From NCBI GenBank assembly GCA_965205995.1, contig OZ242200.1, positions 4,216,001 to 4,280,000 of the forward strand: DNA of 64,000 nucleotides, given 5' to 3'. Of this stretch, positions 36,179 through 45,624 are shown in pieces. A program made the position numbers and the translations under genes. Under the pieces are notes generated by a model. The model was not told the origin of the DNA, did not search any database, and was given only the letters and a program-made list of their open reading frames with translations. Source of the DNA: MPNO01 sp965205995 (lineage in GTDB: Bacteria; Pseudomonadota; Alphaproteobacteria; MPNO01). The number at the start of each line of letters is the position of its first letter. The first letter of the stretch is position 1.

Positions 36179-37101
36179 CCGCACCGCCGGATATTTTCGA
36201 AATCCCCGAACCGGGTGAAGCGTTCGACGCCGAGATGGCCGACGGCGCCGTCATCCGCGTGCGCCGCCACGGCAACCCCTCCGGCCCCAGGCTGGTGATG
36301 GCGCATGGCAACGGCTTCGCCATCGACGCCTATTACCCGTTCTGGCGGTTGCTCGCCGGGCGCTACGACCTCGCGGTCTACGACCAGCGCAACCACGGCC
36401 GCAACCCGCGCCACGATGTCGAGCGCCACGACGTTCCCGCCTTCGTCGCCGACATGGACCGGCTGATCGACCTCATCCCCGCGCATTTCGGCGCCAGGCC
36501 GACGGCCGGCGTGTTCCATTCGATCTCGGCGGTGACGGCGATCCGGCATGCGCTCGATTACGGCTGGCGCTGGGATGCGCTGGCGCTGTTCGACCCGCCG
36601 CTGATCCCGAGCCCGGGCCACCGGGCGCATGAGGTCGCAAGGAGTTTCGAGCTCGGCCTCGCCGACTGGGCGGCATCCCGGCCCGACCGCTTCCCCGGCC
36701 CGATGGACCTCGCCGCCCGCTTCGCGCGGTCCAAGAGCCTCGCGCGCTGGGTCGAGGGCGGGCATGCGCTGATGGCGCGCTCGATCACCCGGGAAGACCC
36801 CGATTCCGGCGACTATGTGCTCAGCTGCCCGCGCGAGGGCGAATCGCGGGTCTACCGCACCAATGCCGGGCTCGACCTCTGCCCGCGCCTGGGCGAGCTT
36901 TCCGGGCCGCTCGCCTTCATCTCGTCGGACCCCGATGCCCCCGGCGCGCTGGCGCCCGGCAAGGTCGGGCGCGCCATGAACGAAGACCACGGCATCGAAT
37001 GGACGCCGATCGGCAACACCAGCCACCTGCTGCAGATCGAGCGCCCCGACGCCTGCCACGCGGCGCTGGAGGCGTTCCTCGCGAGGCAGAGACTGGGCTG
37101 A
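36175..37101 (+). CDS. Alpha/beta hydrolase (second of tandem pair)
   Basis: 308 aa, ATG 36175 overlapping the previous stop (ATGA). It parallels the upstream hydrolase: IRVRRHGNPSGPRLVMAHGN, then AIDAYYPFW, DQRNHGRNPRHD, and the elbow GVFHSISAVTAI, which is FHSIS, again not G-x-S-x-G. The catalytic His is in NTSHLLQIERP. The three-gene unit molybdenum-subunit, hydrolase, hydrolase suggests that a hydroxylated intermediate is then cleaved, but this is inference. Confidence 0.87.
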   Translation: MTAPPDIFEIPEPGEAFDAEMADGAVIRVRRHGNPSGPRLVMAHGNGFAIDAYYPFWRLLAGRYDLAVYDQRNHGRNPRHDVERHDVPAFVADMDRLIDLIPAHFGARPTAGVFHSISAVTAIRHALDYGWRWDALALFDPPLIPSPGHRAHEVARSFELGLADWAASRPDRFPGPMDLAARFARSKSLARWVEGGHALMARSITREDPDSGDYVLSCPREGESRVYRTNAGLDLCPRLGELSGPLAFISSDPDAPGALAPGKVGRAMNEDHGIEWTPIGNTSHLLQIERPDACHAALEAFLARQRLG

Positions 37102-37309
37102 CGCTCATCCGGGTGGGTCGGAACCGGATATGCTGCGACAGCGTCCCGGCCGCGGGCGTCCCGGCATTGTTTGGAACCGTTCTTGCAGGATCGTCCGCCA
37201 AGACGTTGGCGCCCAAGCGAGATCCGGCAGAAATCCCGCGCCCCGAAAGTGCCTGTCGAAGGGTCGTCCCGTCCCCGGGGGACGCAAAAATAGTACCGTT
37301 TCGGGACAA

Positions 37310-37325
37310 TGTTTCACGTGAAACA
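37310..37325. other. parS: parS site (copy 1), ParB-binding
   Basis: TGTTTCACGTGAAACA, a perfect 16-base palindrome identical to the bacterial parS consensus bound by ParB/Spo0J for chromosome segregation. Copy 2 is 37 bases downstream. The rest of the intergenic stretch 37102-37388 shows no gene. Confidence 0.92.
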
Positions 37326-37346
37326 TAGGTCAACAATGCTGACTTA

Positions 37347-37362
37347 TGTTTCACGTGAAACA
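37347..37362. other. parS: parS site (copy 2), ParB-binding
   Basis: Second exact TGTTTCACGTGAAACA. Between the two copies AGGTCA and TGACTT form an imperfect inverted repeat, so the pair plus spacer is close to a symmetrical block. Paired parS sites usually lie near the replication origin or parAB; neither is in this window. Confidence 0.92.
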
Positions 37363-37388
37363 TTAGGCGCGGTTCCCGCCGTCGGGCG

Positions 37389-38426
37389 TCAGTGGCCCTC
37401 GACCCGCATCTCCTCGGGCAGGACGCGCCCGTTCTCGACGATCGTCTGGTTGTCGAGGGTGAGGGTGCAGCCCTTGAGCGGGATGTCGATATGGCACAGC
37501 GTGTCGTTGTCGCCGCCGACCTCGGTATTGGGGCCGGTCGAGAACAGGACGTTGCCGTAGAAGGCGCGCGCGTCCTGGCCCGTGGAGTGCGCGGCTGCCG
37601 GGTCGGTGCCCATGAAGTCCCAGCGCGCCCGCGTGTCGAGCCCCCAGCCGATATGGGAGATCGCGTAGGCGCGCGGGTCGTTGTAGCCGGCCATGAAGCT
37701 CCGCATCAGCTCGGCGTCGAGCCCGTTACCGCCGATATCGGTGATCATGCCGCTTTCGACGGTCAGCGTGATCGGGTCGGTGACGTAGCGCATCGTCGGC
37801 AGCAAGAGCTGGTCGCCGGTGTCGATCACCACCTTTCCGTCGACCCCCTCCTCCATTGCCGCGGTGTAGAGGAACACGCCCGGCCAGTGGTCCCAGCGCC
37901 CGGGCTCGTCGGTGTAGCCGTATTGCTCGCCGATCCGGTAGTCGCCGAGCCGGTAGGTGACGTCGGTGCCGCCGGGCGAGGTGATGCGCAACTCCTTCGC
38001 CGCGGCCAGCATGGCGGAGCCGGCCTCGATGCGGCGCCGGTCGTCGGGGTTGGACACCATCCGCTTGAGCACGTCGATCGGCTCGATCACCAGCAGCATC
38101 CGCGGCCCGGCATCGGTGATCTCGGTCTGCTCCTTCGACCACAGGAGGCCGACCAGATCGACCACCATGTCGACGCGCTTGAGCGCCGCCATCGCCGGTG
38201 CGTTGCCCTGGAGCGAATTGCCCGGCCCGAAAAAGCTCCCCGGCTTCTTCTTGATGTTGACCTGGAACGCGTCCGCCTCGATCTCGGCGGCGGCGGCGAG
38301 ACAGGCCGTCGCATGCCCGGCCCGGACGTCGCCTTCGGAGAGCACGGCGAGGCTGGTCCCCGGTCCCACGTCGCACAGTTTGAGCTCTTTCCTGAACAAC
38401 GCGACCGCTTCGGTATCCGTAGCCAT
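37389..38426 (-). CDS. NicX-like 2,5-dihydroxypyridine dioxygenase family protein (M29 aminopeptidase fold)
   Basis: 345 aa from ATG 38426 with GGAGGGAA upstream. The protein matches 2,5-dihydroxypyridine 5,6-dioxygenase (NicX) of nicotinate catabolism along its whole length: AVLSEGDVRAGHATACLAAA, EYGY-like EQYGYTDEPGRWDHWPGVFL, ISHIGWGLDTRARWD (metal His), and GPNTEVGGDNDTLCHIDIPL, where the HxD pair of the iron site is kept. NicX-type enzymes cleave a dihydroxylated N-heterocyclic ring. Because the same fold also includes aminopeptidases, the substrate is inferred from context: an adjacent Rieske oxygenase pair and molybdenum hydroxylase. Confidence 0.83.
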   Translation of the reverse strand: MATDTEAVALFRKELKLCDVGPGTSLAVLSEGDVRAGHATACLAAAAEIEADAFQVNIKKKPGSFFGPGNSLQGNAPAMAALKRVDMVVDLVGLLWSKEQTEITDAGPRMLLVIEPIDVLKRMVSNPDDRRRIEAGSAMLAAAKELRITSPGGTDVTYRLGDYRIGEQYGYTDEPGRWDHWPGVFLYTAAMEEGVDGKVVIDTGDQLLLPTMRYVTDPITLTVESGMITDIGGNGLDAELMRSFMAGYNDPRAYAISHIGWGLDTRARWDFMGTDPAAAHSTGQDARAFYGNVLFSTGPNTEVGGDNDTLCHIDIPLKGCTLTLDNQTIVENGRVLPEEMRVEGH

Positions 38427-38514
38427 CGTTCCCTCCGCCGTTTGCCGCCCGTCTTGGGCGCGATGGGGAACGCTATCACCCGCGGTTTTCGGCGGCAAGG
38501 AAAGCGCGCCCGCC

Positions 38515-38985
38515 TCAGACCGGCTTGGCGAGCAAAGTCGGGATGGAGAAGGTGTCGAGGACGACCGTCCGGTCGATGAATTTGAGCGCCCCGCCGAACA
38601 CCCCCATCGTGTCGCGGTAGCAGCCGGTCGCGAACAGCCGCGAGACCCCCTCGACATCGGTCTGGTAGAGCGCGTAGCTGGTCTCCGCCCCGATCCGGCC
38701 GCCGCCATCGGCGGCGATCCTGGGCGGGCCGGTGACATGGCGCGCGCTATGCGGGTTGAAGGTGTTGGCCCTGAGCAGCGAGACGATCCGGTCGCTCAGC
38801 GCCTTCTTGGTCTCGCACAGCATCACGCTGCCCGGCAGGCCCTGCTGGATGTTTTCCAGGGGCACGATGCGGTAGGCGCAGTCGTCGTGGAACAGGTCGA
38901 GCCAGGCCTGGTAGTCCTCGTTGTCGAGCGCGTATGACGCCTCGGCGATCAGCGCTTCGACCCGCGGCCGCAGATCGGCGTCCAC
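38515..38985 (-). CDS. Ring-hydroxylating oxygenase, beta subunit (second system)
   Basis: 156 aa from GTG 38985, three bases after the alpha stop (TGAGGGGTG). NTF2-like fold: ALDNEDYQAWLDLFHDDCAY, IVPLENIQQG, and FNPHSARHVTGPPRI with the customary strand near the C-terminus ending FIDRTVVLDTFSIPTLL. Shorter than the first beta subunit (193 aa). It follows the alpha gene on the same strand and is part of the same transcript. Confidence 0.88.
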   Translation of the reverse strand: MDADLRPRVEALIAEASYALDNEDYQAWLDLFHDDCAYRIVPLENIQQGLPGSVMLCETKKALSDRIVSLLRANTFNPHSARHVTGPPRIAADGGGRIGAETSYALYQTDVEGVSRLFATGCYRDTMGVFGGALKFIDRTVVLDTFSIPTLLAKPV

Positions 38986-38988
38986 CCC

Positions 38989-40242
38989 TCAGCCCCCGCG
39001 CGGGTCGAGGCCCATGATCTCGCAGTAATAGGACCAGAAGCCGCGGATCATCACGTCGTCGAGCTTCTCGTCGCCGTCCCGGATCGGCCCGTGCCCGCCC
39101 ATCTCGACCACCGACAGATCGCCCCGTCCGGCGCGGTGGCCGGACTGGCAGGATTCGAGCGCCTCGGCATCCTCCAGCGAGACATAGCCGGCGGGGCCGG
39201 CCATGTTGGCCTGGCGCAGCCGGTGCGCGGTCATCTCCTCGCTGTCGTCCGCGTAGCCGAACACGGTGAAGACGAGGTCGAAGGCGGCCGGGCCCTTGGG
39301 CCTGATCTGCCGCGCCGCGAGGGCGTTGCGGATCTGCTGGAAGGTGCTGTTGGGGAAGACCGAGCACATCGTGGTCGACCGGTCGTCGTCGAACTCGCGC
39401 GCGAAATGGAGCAGCCTGGGGTCCTGGAGCGCGAGCCTCGCCCCCTCGGCGGCGTCCGCGAGGCGGCGCAGCGGCGCGGGATCGACCGCGGGCGGCGGTG
39501 CGTTCTCGTATTCCTCGCGCGGCTGACGGACGAAGAGAAGGCTGTGGCGGTGCTTCGGATCCATCCGCGAGCCGCAATCGTGGGTGGAGCGGTTGATGCC
39601 GAACGTGTTCTGGAAGCCGTGCAGCAGCGCGCCGTGATAGTGGTCGCGCACGTTCTCCAGATAGGCCTTCCAGTTGCTCCGCACCGCCTGGCGCTGGTAG
39701 CCCAGAATTCGGACCGGCGCGCGGAACAGACGCTCCAGATGGGCGACGTGGGTGGGGCCGAGATAGTCGCGCAAAGGCTCGACGGTGTCGGAGAAGGTGG
39801 CGAACAGCACCCCGTTGACGTCGTCCACGCGGAGCTTCCTGAGCCCGTGGCAGGCCATGTCGAAATCGTCCGGCATGCCGGGACTGCCGCCGACGCCGTG
39901 GCGGTGCGGGATCGCGACCAGATCGCCGGCGAGGTCGTAGGTCCAGCTGTGATAGAGGCAGACATGGGCCGCGACATTGCCGAAATTCTCGCGCTGGACC
40001 AGCGCGCCGCGATGCGAGCAGCGGTTGACGAACGCATGCACAAGCCCGTCGGCGGCGCGGTTGTAGACGACCGGCGCCTCGCCGAGGAAGGTGCGCCGAA
40101 AATCCCCCGGGTTCGGGATCTCGGCCTCGAGCCCGAGGAAAGACCAGGTCTCGCCCTCGAAGATGCGCTCGATCTCAAGCCGGTAGAGCGCCTCGTCGTG
40201 ATACCAGGCGTAGGGGATGCGATCGAAGCCGGTACAATCCAT
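38989..40242 (-). CDS. Rieske ring-hydroxylating oxygenase, alpha subunit (second system)
   Basis: 417 aa from ATG 40242. Rieske motif: NRCSHRGALVQREN with C-x-H, then HVCLYHSWTY with C-x-x-H (about residues 71-94). The catalytic iron region is ENVRDHYHGALLHGF (about 197-211). It forms an alpha-beta oxygenase with the adjacent beta subunit. Compared with the first alpha subunit it has a different spacing in the Rieske loop, so the two systems are not recent duplicates. It shares a strand with the three Mo-hydroxylase genes upstream, 74 bases away. Confidence 0.92.
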   Translation of the reverse strand: MDCTGFDRIPYAWYHDEALYRLEIERIFEGETWSFLGLEAEIPNPGDFRRTFLGEAPVVYNRAADGLVHAFVNRCSHRGALVQRENFGNVAAHVCLYHSWTYDLAGDLVAIPHRHGVGGSPGMPDDFDMACHGLRKLRVDDVNGVLFATFSDTVEPLRDYLGPTHVAHLERLFRAPVRILGYQRQAVRSNWKAYLENVRDHYHGALLHGFQNTFGINRSTHDCGSRMDPKHRHSLLFVRQPREEYENAPPPAVDPAPLRRLADAAEGARLALQDPRLLHFAREFDDDRSTTMCSVFPNSTFQQIRNALAARQIRPKGPAAFDLVFTVFGYADDSEEMTAHRLRQANMAGPAGYVSLEDAEALESCQSGHRAGRGDLSVVEMGGHGPIRDGDEKLDDVMIRGFWSYYCEIMGLDPRGG

Positions 40243-40316
40243 CCTCGGTCTCCGAAATCGTCAAGGGGCGGAGTCTAGCGGCTCGGCGGCGTCCCCGCCA
40301 AGCGGCGCCTGCCCGC

Positions 40317-41113
40317 TCAGCCGCACTCCGCCACCGCGTCCTCCGTCAGCACCTTGATCAGATGCGCGCGATAGGCGGCGCTGCCGTGGATATCGTCGAT
40401 GAGCCCGTCGGCGGGCACCGCGAGCCCGGCGAGCGAATCGGGTCTGAACGAGGCGGCGAGCGCGCGCTCGAACGCCTCCACCCGGAACACGCAAGCCCCG
40501 GCGCCGGTGACCGCGACCCTGACGGCGCCGCCGGCGAGGCAAGCGAGGAACACGCCGACGATCGAAAACCGCGACGCCGGGTTGGGGAATTTGCGGTAGC
40601 TGGCGGCGGCGGGGACGGGGAATCGCACCTCGGCGATCAGCTCGCCGGGTTCGAGCGCGGTCTCGAACATGCCGAGGAAGAAGTCGCCGGCGGCGATCCG
40701 GCGCCGGGTCGTGACGATCTCCGCGCCGAGCGCCAGAACCGCGGAGGGGTAGCAGGCGGCGGGGTCGTTGTTGGCGAGCGAGCCGCCGATGGTCCCCCGG
40801 TTGCGCACCAGCGGATCGCCGATCCCGCCGGCGAGTACGGCGAGCGCGGGGATGGTGTCCTTCACCGTCTCCGAGGCCGCCACCATTGCGTGCGGCGTCA
40901 TCGCGCGCACGGCGAGCGTGCCGCGCCCGGCGGCGATGCCGGCGAGATCGCTTATCCCGGCCAGATCGACCAGGTCCGACGGCGCCGCCAGACGGTGCTT
41001 CATCACCGGGATCAGGCTCATCCCGCCGGCCAGCGGGCGGCAATCCTCGCCCTCCGCGAGGATCCGCTCGGCATCGGCGAGCGTGCCGGGGCGGTGGTAG
41101 CGCCAGGGGTACA

Positions 41114-41114
<1 letters not shown>
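40317..41114 (-). CDS. Molybdenum hydroxylase FAD-binding (medium) subunit
   Basis: 265 aa from ATG 41114, overlapping the small-subunit stop (ATGA). FAD-binding PCMH type: RPLAGGMSLIPVMKHRLAAP (first FAD loop) and RNRGTIGGSLANNDPAACYP (TIGG loop). It carries electrons from the iron-sulfur subunit to FAD and on to the acceptor. It is the third gene of a large-small-medium operon, the order found in CO-dehydrogenase-type hydroxylases. Confidence 0.94.
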
Positions 41115-41580
<466 letters not shown>

Positions 41581-41584
<4 letters not shown>

Positions 41585-43950
41585 CGCCCGGCGGCGTCCT
41601 CGATCGCCCGCCACACCGCGTCCGGCGTATAGGGCTGGCGCACATGGCGGACGCCGAGATCCCACAGCGCGTCGACGATCGCGTTGCCGATCGCCGCCGG
41701 CGCCCCGATGGTGCCGGTCTCGCTGCCGCCCTTGACGCCGAGCGGGTTGGACGGCGCCGGTGTCTCCTGGAAGGTCATCCTGACCCCCGGCATGTCGGAG
41801 GCGCGCGGCAGCGCGTAATCCATCAACGTGCCGGAGAACAGCTGTCCGGCCGCGCCGCCGTCATAGACCACCCGCTCCATCAGCGCCTGGCCGAGCCCCT
41901 GGGCGAGCCCGCCGACCACCTGACCCTCGACGATCAGCGGGTTGACGATGATGCCGCAATCGTCGGCGGTGAAGTAGTCGCGCACCGTCGCCTTGCCCGA
42001 GCGCGGCTCGACGAGGACCACGGCGAGATGCATCGCCTGGGGGTCGTTGGTGTCGGGCGGCTCGTAGAACACGGTTTCCTCGAGCCCCGGCTCCATCGAG
42101 CCGTCGGTCGGCAGCACCGCGCCGTGATAGGCGGCATCCGCCACCTCCTCGAAGCCGAGCCGGCGGTCGGTGCCGCGCACCGAAAAGACCGCGTCCTCGT
42201 AGAACAGGTCTTCCTCGGCGCATTCGAGCATGTGGGCGGCGAGCCGCTTCGCCTTGTCGATCACCTTGTCGGCCGCCTTCACGATCGCGATCCCGCCGAC
42301 CGAGAGCGAGCGCGACCCCCATGTGCCGTTGCCGAACGGGATGCTCCCGGTATCGCCCTCGACCAGCGCGATGTCCTCGATGGGGAGGCCGAGGCGGTCG
42401 GCGGCGATCTGGCAGAACGTGGTGTCGTGGCCCTGGCCGTGGCTGTGCGAGCCGACGAAGACGGTCGCCTTGCCGTCCGAATGCACCCGGACGATGGCGC
42501 TCTCGAAACCGCCATGGAGCCCGCCGCGGCTGGCGAGGTTGCGGCTCGACCCGGTGCCGGACTTGTCGAGGAAGCAGGCGATGCCGATCCCCATGCGGAC
42601 GCCCGCGTCCCTGAGCCGCTTCTGCTCCGCGCGCAGCCCCTGGTAATCGGCGATCTCCAGCAGCTTGTCGAACAGCGCCGGCGGGTCGCCGCAATCGTAG
42701 GGACGCCCGACCGGCGTGGTGTAGGGGAAGGCCTCCGCCGGGATCAGGTTGCGGCGGCGGATCTCGGCCACGTCGATGCCGAGCTCGCGCGCGCCGTTCT
42801 CAACCAGCCTTTCGTTGACGAAGGTGGCTTCGGGCCGGCCCGAACCGCGATAGGCGTCGATCGGCACCGTGTTGGTGTAGGCGCCGCGCACCCTGAGATG
42901 CAGAGTGGGGGTGGTGTAGAGCCCGGTCACGGTCTGCGGGTAGGAATTGCCCGGAATGCTCGGCGCGAAGTTCGACAGATAGGCGCCGAGCGCCGCGATG
43001 GTGTCGACTTCGAGCGCGAGGATCCTGCCGTCCTCGTCGAAGGCCATGCGCGCCTTGGTATGGTGGTCGCGCGCCTGCGCGTCCGACATCAGCGCCTCGG
43101 CCCGGGTCGAGGTCCACTTGACCGGGCGCTTCAGCAGCATCGAGGCCCACACCACGGTCGGGACCTCGACCGCGAAATGGGTCTTCAGCCCGAACCCGCC
43201 GCCGACATCCGGCGAGATCACCCGGAGCTTGTGCTCGGGCACGAAGAGCGCGTATTTGGCGAGCCAGCGGCGTAGATAATGGGGCGTCTGGCTGGTCGCC
43301 CACAGCGTGATGTCGCCCGTCGCCCCGTCGCATTCGGAGAGATAGGCGCGGGGCTCCAGCGGGGTTCCGGCGACGCGGTGGGTGTCGAGCGTCATCGAGA
43401 CCACGTGATGCGCCCGGGCGAACGCCGCCGCCGTCGCCTGGCGGTCGCCGCGCTCGATCTCGAAGACCAGGTTGGAGCCGAACTGCTCGTGCAGGATCGG
43501 CGCGTCGGCATCGAGGCTGCGCGCGATGCCGGTGACCGCCGGCAGGGGATCGTAGTCGACCGCGACCGCCTCGGCGCCGTCGACCGCGCTGTAGCGGTCC
43601 TCGGCGACCACGGCGGCGACCACGTCGCCGACATGGTTGACCTTGCCGGAGGCAAGCGACGGGCGCAGCACTTCGTTCATCGGCCGGCCGTCGGAGAACG
43701 GCATCGGGTGGACGCAGATCAGCGCCCCGAGCCCCGCCGCCTGCCAGTCGGCGGCGGTGAGCACCCTGAGCACGCCCGGCAGCGCCGCCGCCGCCGCGCT
43801 ATCGATGCCGCGGATGCGGGCATGGGCGTGGGGCGAACGCACGAAGGCGATATGCGCCGTGCCGGCGGGCTCGATATCGTCGACGAACCGCCCGCGCCCC
43901 TTGAGGAACTTGTCGTCCTCGCGACGCCTCAGCCTTTGTCCGACATACAT
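41581..43950 (-). CDS. Molybdenum hydroxylase large (molybdopterin) subunit, CoxL-like form II type
   Basis: 789 aa from ATG 43950 (MYVGQRLRRREDDKFLKGRG). Molybdopterin-domain motifs include GGGFGLKTHFAVE (about 250), GPNTY-like region replaced by AYTNTVPIDAYRGSGRPEAT near 376, HSHGQGHDTTFCQIAADRLG near 504, and GGSETGTIGAPAAIGNAIVD near the end. The active-site loop is AYRGSGR, close to the AYRGAGR of form II enzymes and unlike the AYXCSFR of true CO dehydrogenase. It probably hydroxylates an N-heteroaromatic or aldehyde substrate. The cytosine-pterin cofactor needed could come from the local moa/moe genes. Confidence 0.93.
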
Positions 43951-44068
43951 CTCCGAGTTCCGTACTCTCCGGGGTCAATAACGGGACGGGCCGAACCGGG
44001 TGTCAAGCCGCCCTTGGCCGCGGCGGCGGCGATGCGCTATCGTGGGCGCCAGCGAGAAAGGAATGCGG

Positions 44069-44182
44069 ATGAGCGAACTGTTGATCATCCTGGGTTTCAT
44101 GGTCCTCGGCGGCGTTGCCACCTTCATCTGCGCCGAAATCGAGTGGCGGCTCGCGGGAAGACCCCGGACCACGGACCAGTAG
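44069..44182 (+). CDS. Small single-pass membrane protein (37 aa)
   Basis: ATG 44069 has AAAGGA seven bases upstream; an upstream ATG (44063) is out of reach of that site. The peptide is a single hydrophobic helix (LLIILGFMVLGGVATFICAE) followed by a basic, short tail. It lies between convergent units, 118 bases from the molybdenum large-subunit start (divergent) and 12 bases from the GFA stop. Such peptides often go unannotated; the family is unknown. The good ribosome site is the main support. Confidence 0.5.
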   Translation: MSELLIILGFMVLGGVATFICAEIEWRLAGRPRTTDQ

Positions 44183-44194
44183 CGGCCCTCCCTC

Positions 44195-44686
44195 TCACCC
44201 CAACCGCGCGGACCGGTTCTCGAGCCCCGCCCATTTGGGCAGGGCATCGGCGATGTCGAGCACCCGCGCGCCGTAGAAGATGTGGCAGCGGGGCCTGAAA
44301 CCCTCGGGGATGCAAGGCGGGTCGCCGAACTCGAACAAGGCCGGGAAGGCAAGCCACATCCGCCGTCCCTCATCCGCGACCGGCGTGCCGCAGCGCCCGC
44401 AATCGATCCGGCAGGGGAGGATGCGCTCCGACGCGTCCGCCTCGCTGTTGTAGAAGCGAAGCCGGTCGGCGCCCGCGGTCACGCGCACGTCGCGCTTGCG
44501 GAAGATCGCGGCCCATTGCATCGGCGCGCCGTGCCGCCGCTGGCAGTGGGCGCAGTGGCAGATCTTCGCGTTGACCGGATCGGCGCACACCTCGTAGCGC
44601 ACGGCGCCGCATCTGCATCGCGCCCTGTGCCGCGCCTCGAACCGCGCGTCGCCTGAGCGCATATAGAGCCGCTCGAAGTCGTCCAT
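44195..44686 (-). CDS. GFA/CENP-V domain protein (glutathione-dependent formaldehyde-activating family)
   Basis: 163 aa from ATG 44686. Zinc-binding cysteine pattern: RCRCGAVRYEV, then HCAHCQRRHGAPM, and later DCGRCGTPVADEG, typical of the family. Members range from putative formaldehyde-glutathione synthases to proteins of unknown role, so a function in formaldehyde handling is only possible. It is convergent with the small membrane protein and divergent from dapF by 104 bases. Confidence 0.9.
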   Translation of the reverse strand: MDDFERLYMRSGDARFEARHRARCRCGAVRYEVCADPVNAKICHCAHCQRRHGAPMQWAAIFRKRDVRVTAGADRLRFYNSEADASERILPCRIDCGRCGTPVADEGRRMWLAFPALFEFGDPPCIPEGFRPRCHIFYGARVLDIADALPKWAGLENRSARLG

Positions 44687-44790
44687 GCCGGTATCCGAAG
44701 GATCGGTGGGCGAGCCTATCGCGCCCGCCCGGGTGCGGGAAGCGCGGGGTTTCTGGACTTCCACGCCCTTGGCACGATATTACGCCGGCC

Positions 44791-45624
44791 ATGGATCGAA
44801 CCGAATTCATCAAGATGCACGGGCTCGGTAACGACTTCGTGATCGTCGATGCGCGGCGGCGGGACTTCGCGCTGGACGCCCGTCGGGTGCGCGCGATCGC
44901 CGACCGGCGCACGGGTATCGGCTTCGACCAGTTGATCGCCCTGCGCCGGCCGGAAGACGACGCGGCCGATGCGGCGTTCACCATCCACAACGCGGATGGC
45001 GGCGAGGCGGAAGCCTGCGGCAACGCGGCCCGCTGCGTCGCCTGGATGGCGATGGAGGACTCGGGGCGCGACACCGCCCGGCTGGAGACCGCGGCGGGAA
45101 CGCTGCGCGCCTGGCGCGCCGGCCCGCTCGCGGTCACGGTCGATATGGGCGAGCCCCGCTTCGACTGGCGGGAAATTCCGCTGGCGGCGGAACAGGACAC
45201 GCTGCATCTGCCGCTCTCGCGCGGCCCGCTCACCGACGCGGTGGGCGTCAGCATGGGCAACCCGCACGCCGTGTTCTTCGTCGACGACGCAGATTCCGTC
45301 GATCTGGCGGCGCTGGGGCCGGAGCTGGAGCACGACGAGCTGTTTCCGGAGCGCGCCAATATCGGCGTCGCCGAGCTGCGCGGCGAGGACCGGATGCGGC
45401 TCAGGGTGTGGGAGCGCGGCGCCGGGCTGACCAAGGCCTGCGGCACCGGGGCCTGCGCGGCGCTGGTTGCGGGGCACCGGCGCGGATCGGTCGGCCGCCG
45501 GGCGACAATGGAGTTGGACGGAGGTCCGCTCGAGATCGCCTGGGACGACGACAATCGCGTGACCATGACGGGCCCCGTCGCGGTGAGCTTTCGCGGCGCG
45601 ATCGACGGGACGCTGCTGGGATGA
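44791..45624 (+). CDS. dapF: Diaminopimelate epimerase
   Basis: 277 aa, usual length. It interconverts LL- and meso-diaminopimelate for lysine and peptidoglycan synthesis in the cytosol. The two catalytic cysteines are visible in AEACGNAARCVAWM (about 71-84) and KACGTGACAALVAG (about 219-232). It starts MDRTEFIKMHGLGNDFVIVD, standard for the family, and overlaps mtaB by ATGA. dapF-mtaB-ftsY order is common in alphaproteobacteria. Confidence 0.97.
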   Translation: MDRTEFIKMHGLGNDFVIVDARRRDFALDARRVRAIADRRTGIGFDQLIALRRPEDDAADAAFTIHNADGGEAEACGNAARCVAWMAMEDSGRDTARLETAAGTLRAWRAGPLAVTVDMGEPRFDWREIPLAAEQDTLHLPLSRGPLTDAVGVSMGNPHAVFFVDDADSVDLAALGPELEHDELFPERANIGVAELRGEDRMRLRVWERGAGLTKACGTGACAALVAGHRRGSVGRRATMELDGGPLEIAWDDDNRVTMTGPVAVSFRGAIDGTLLG

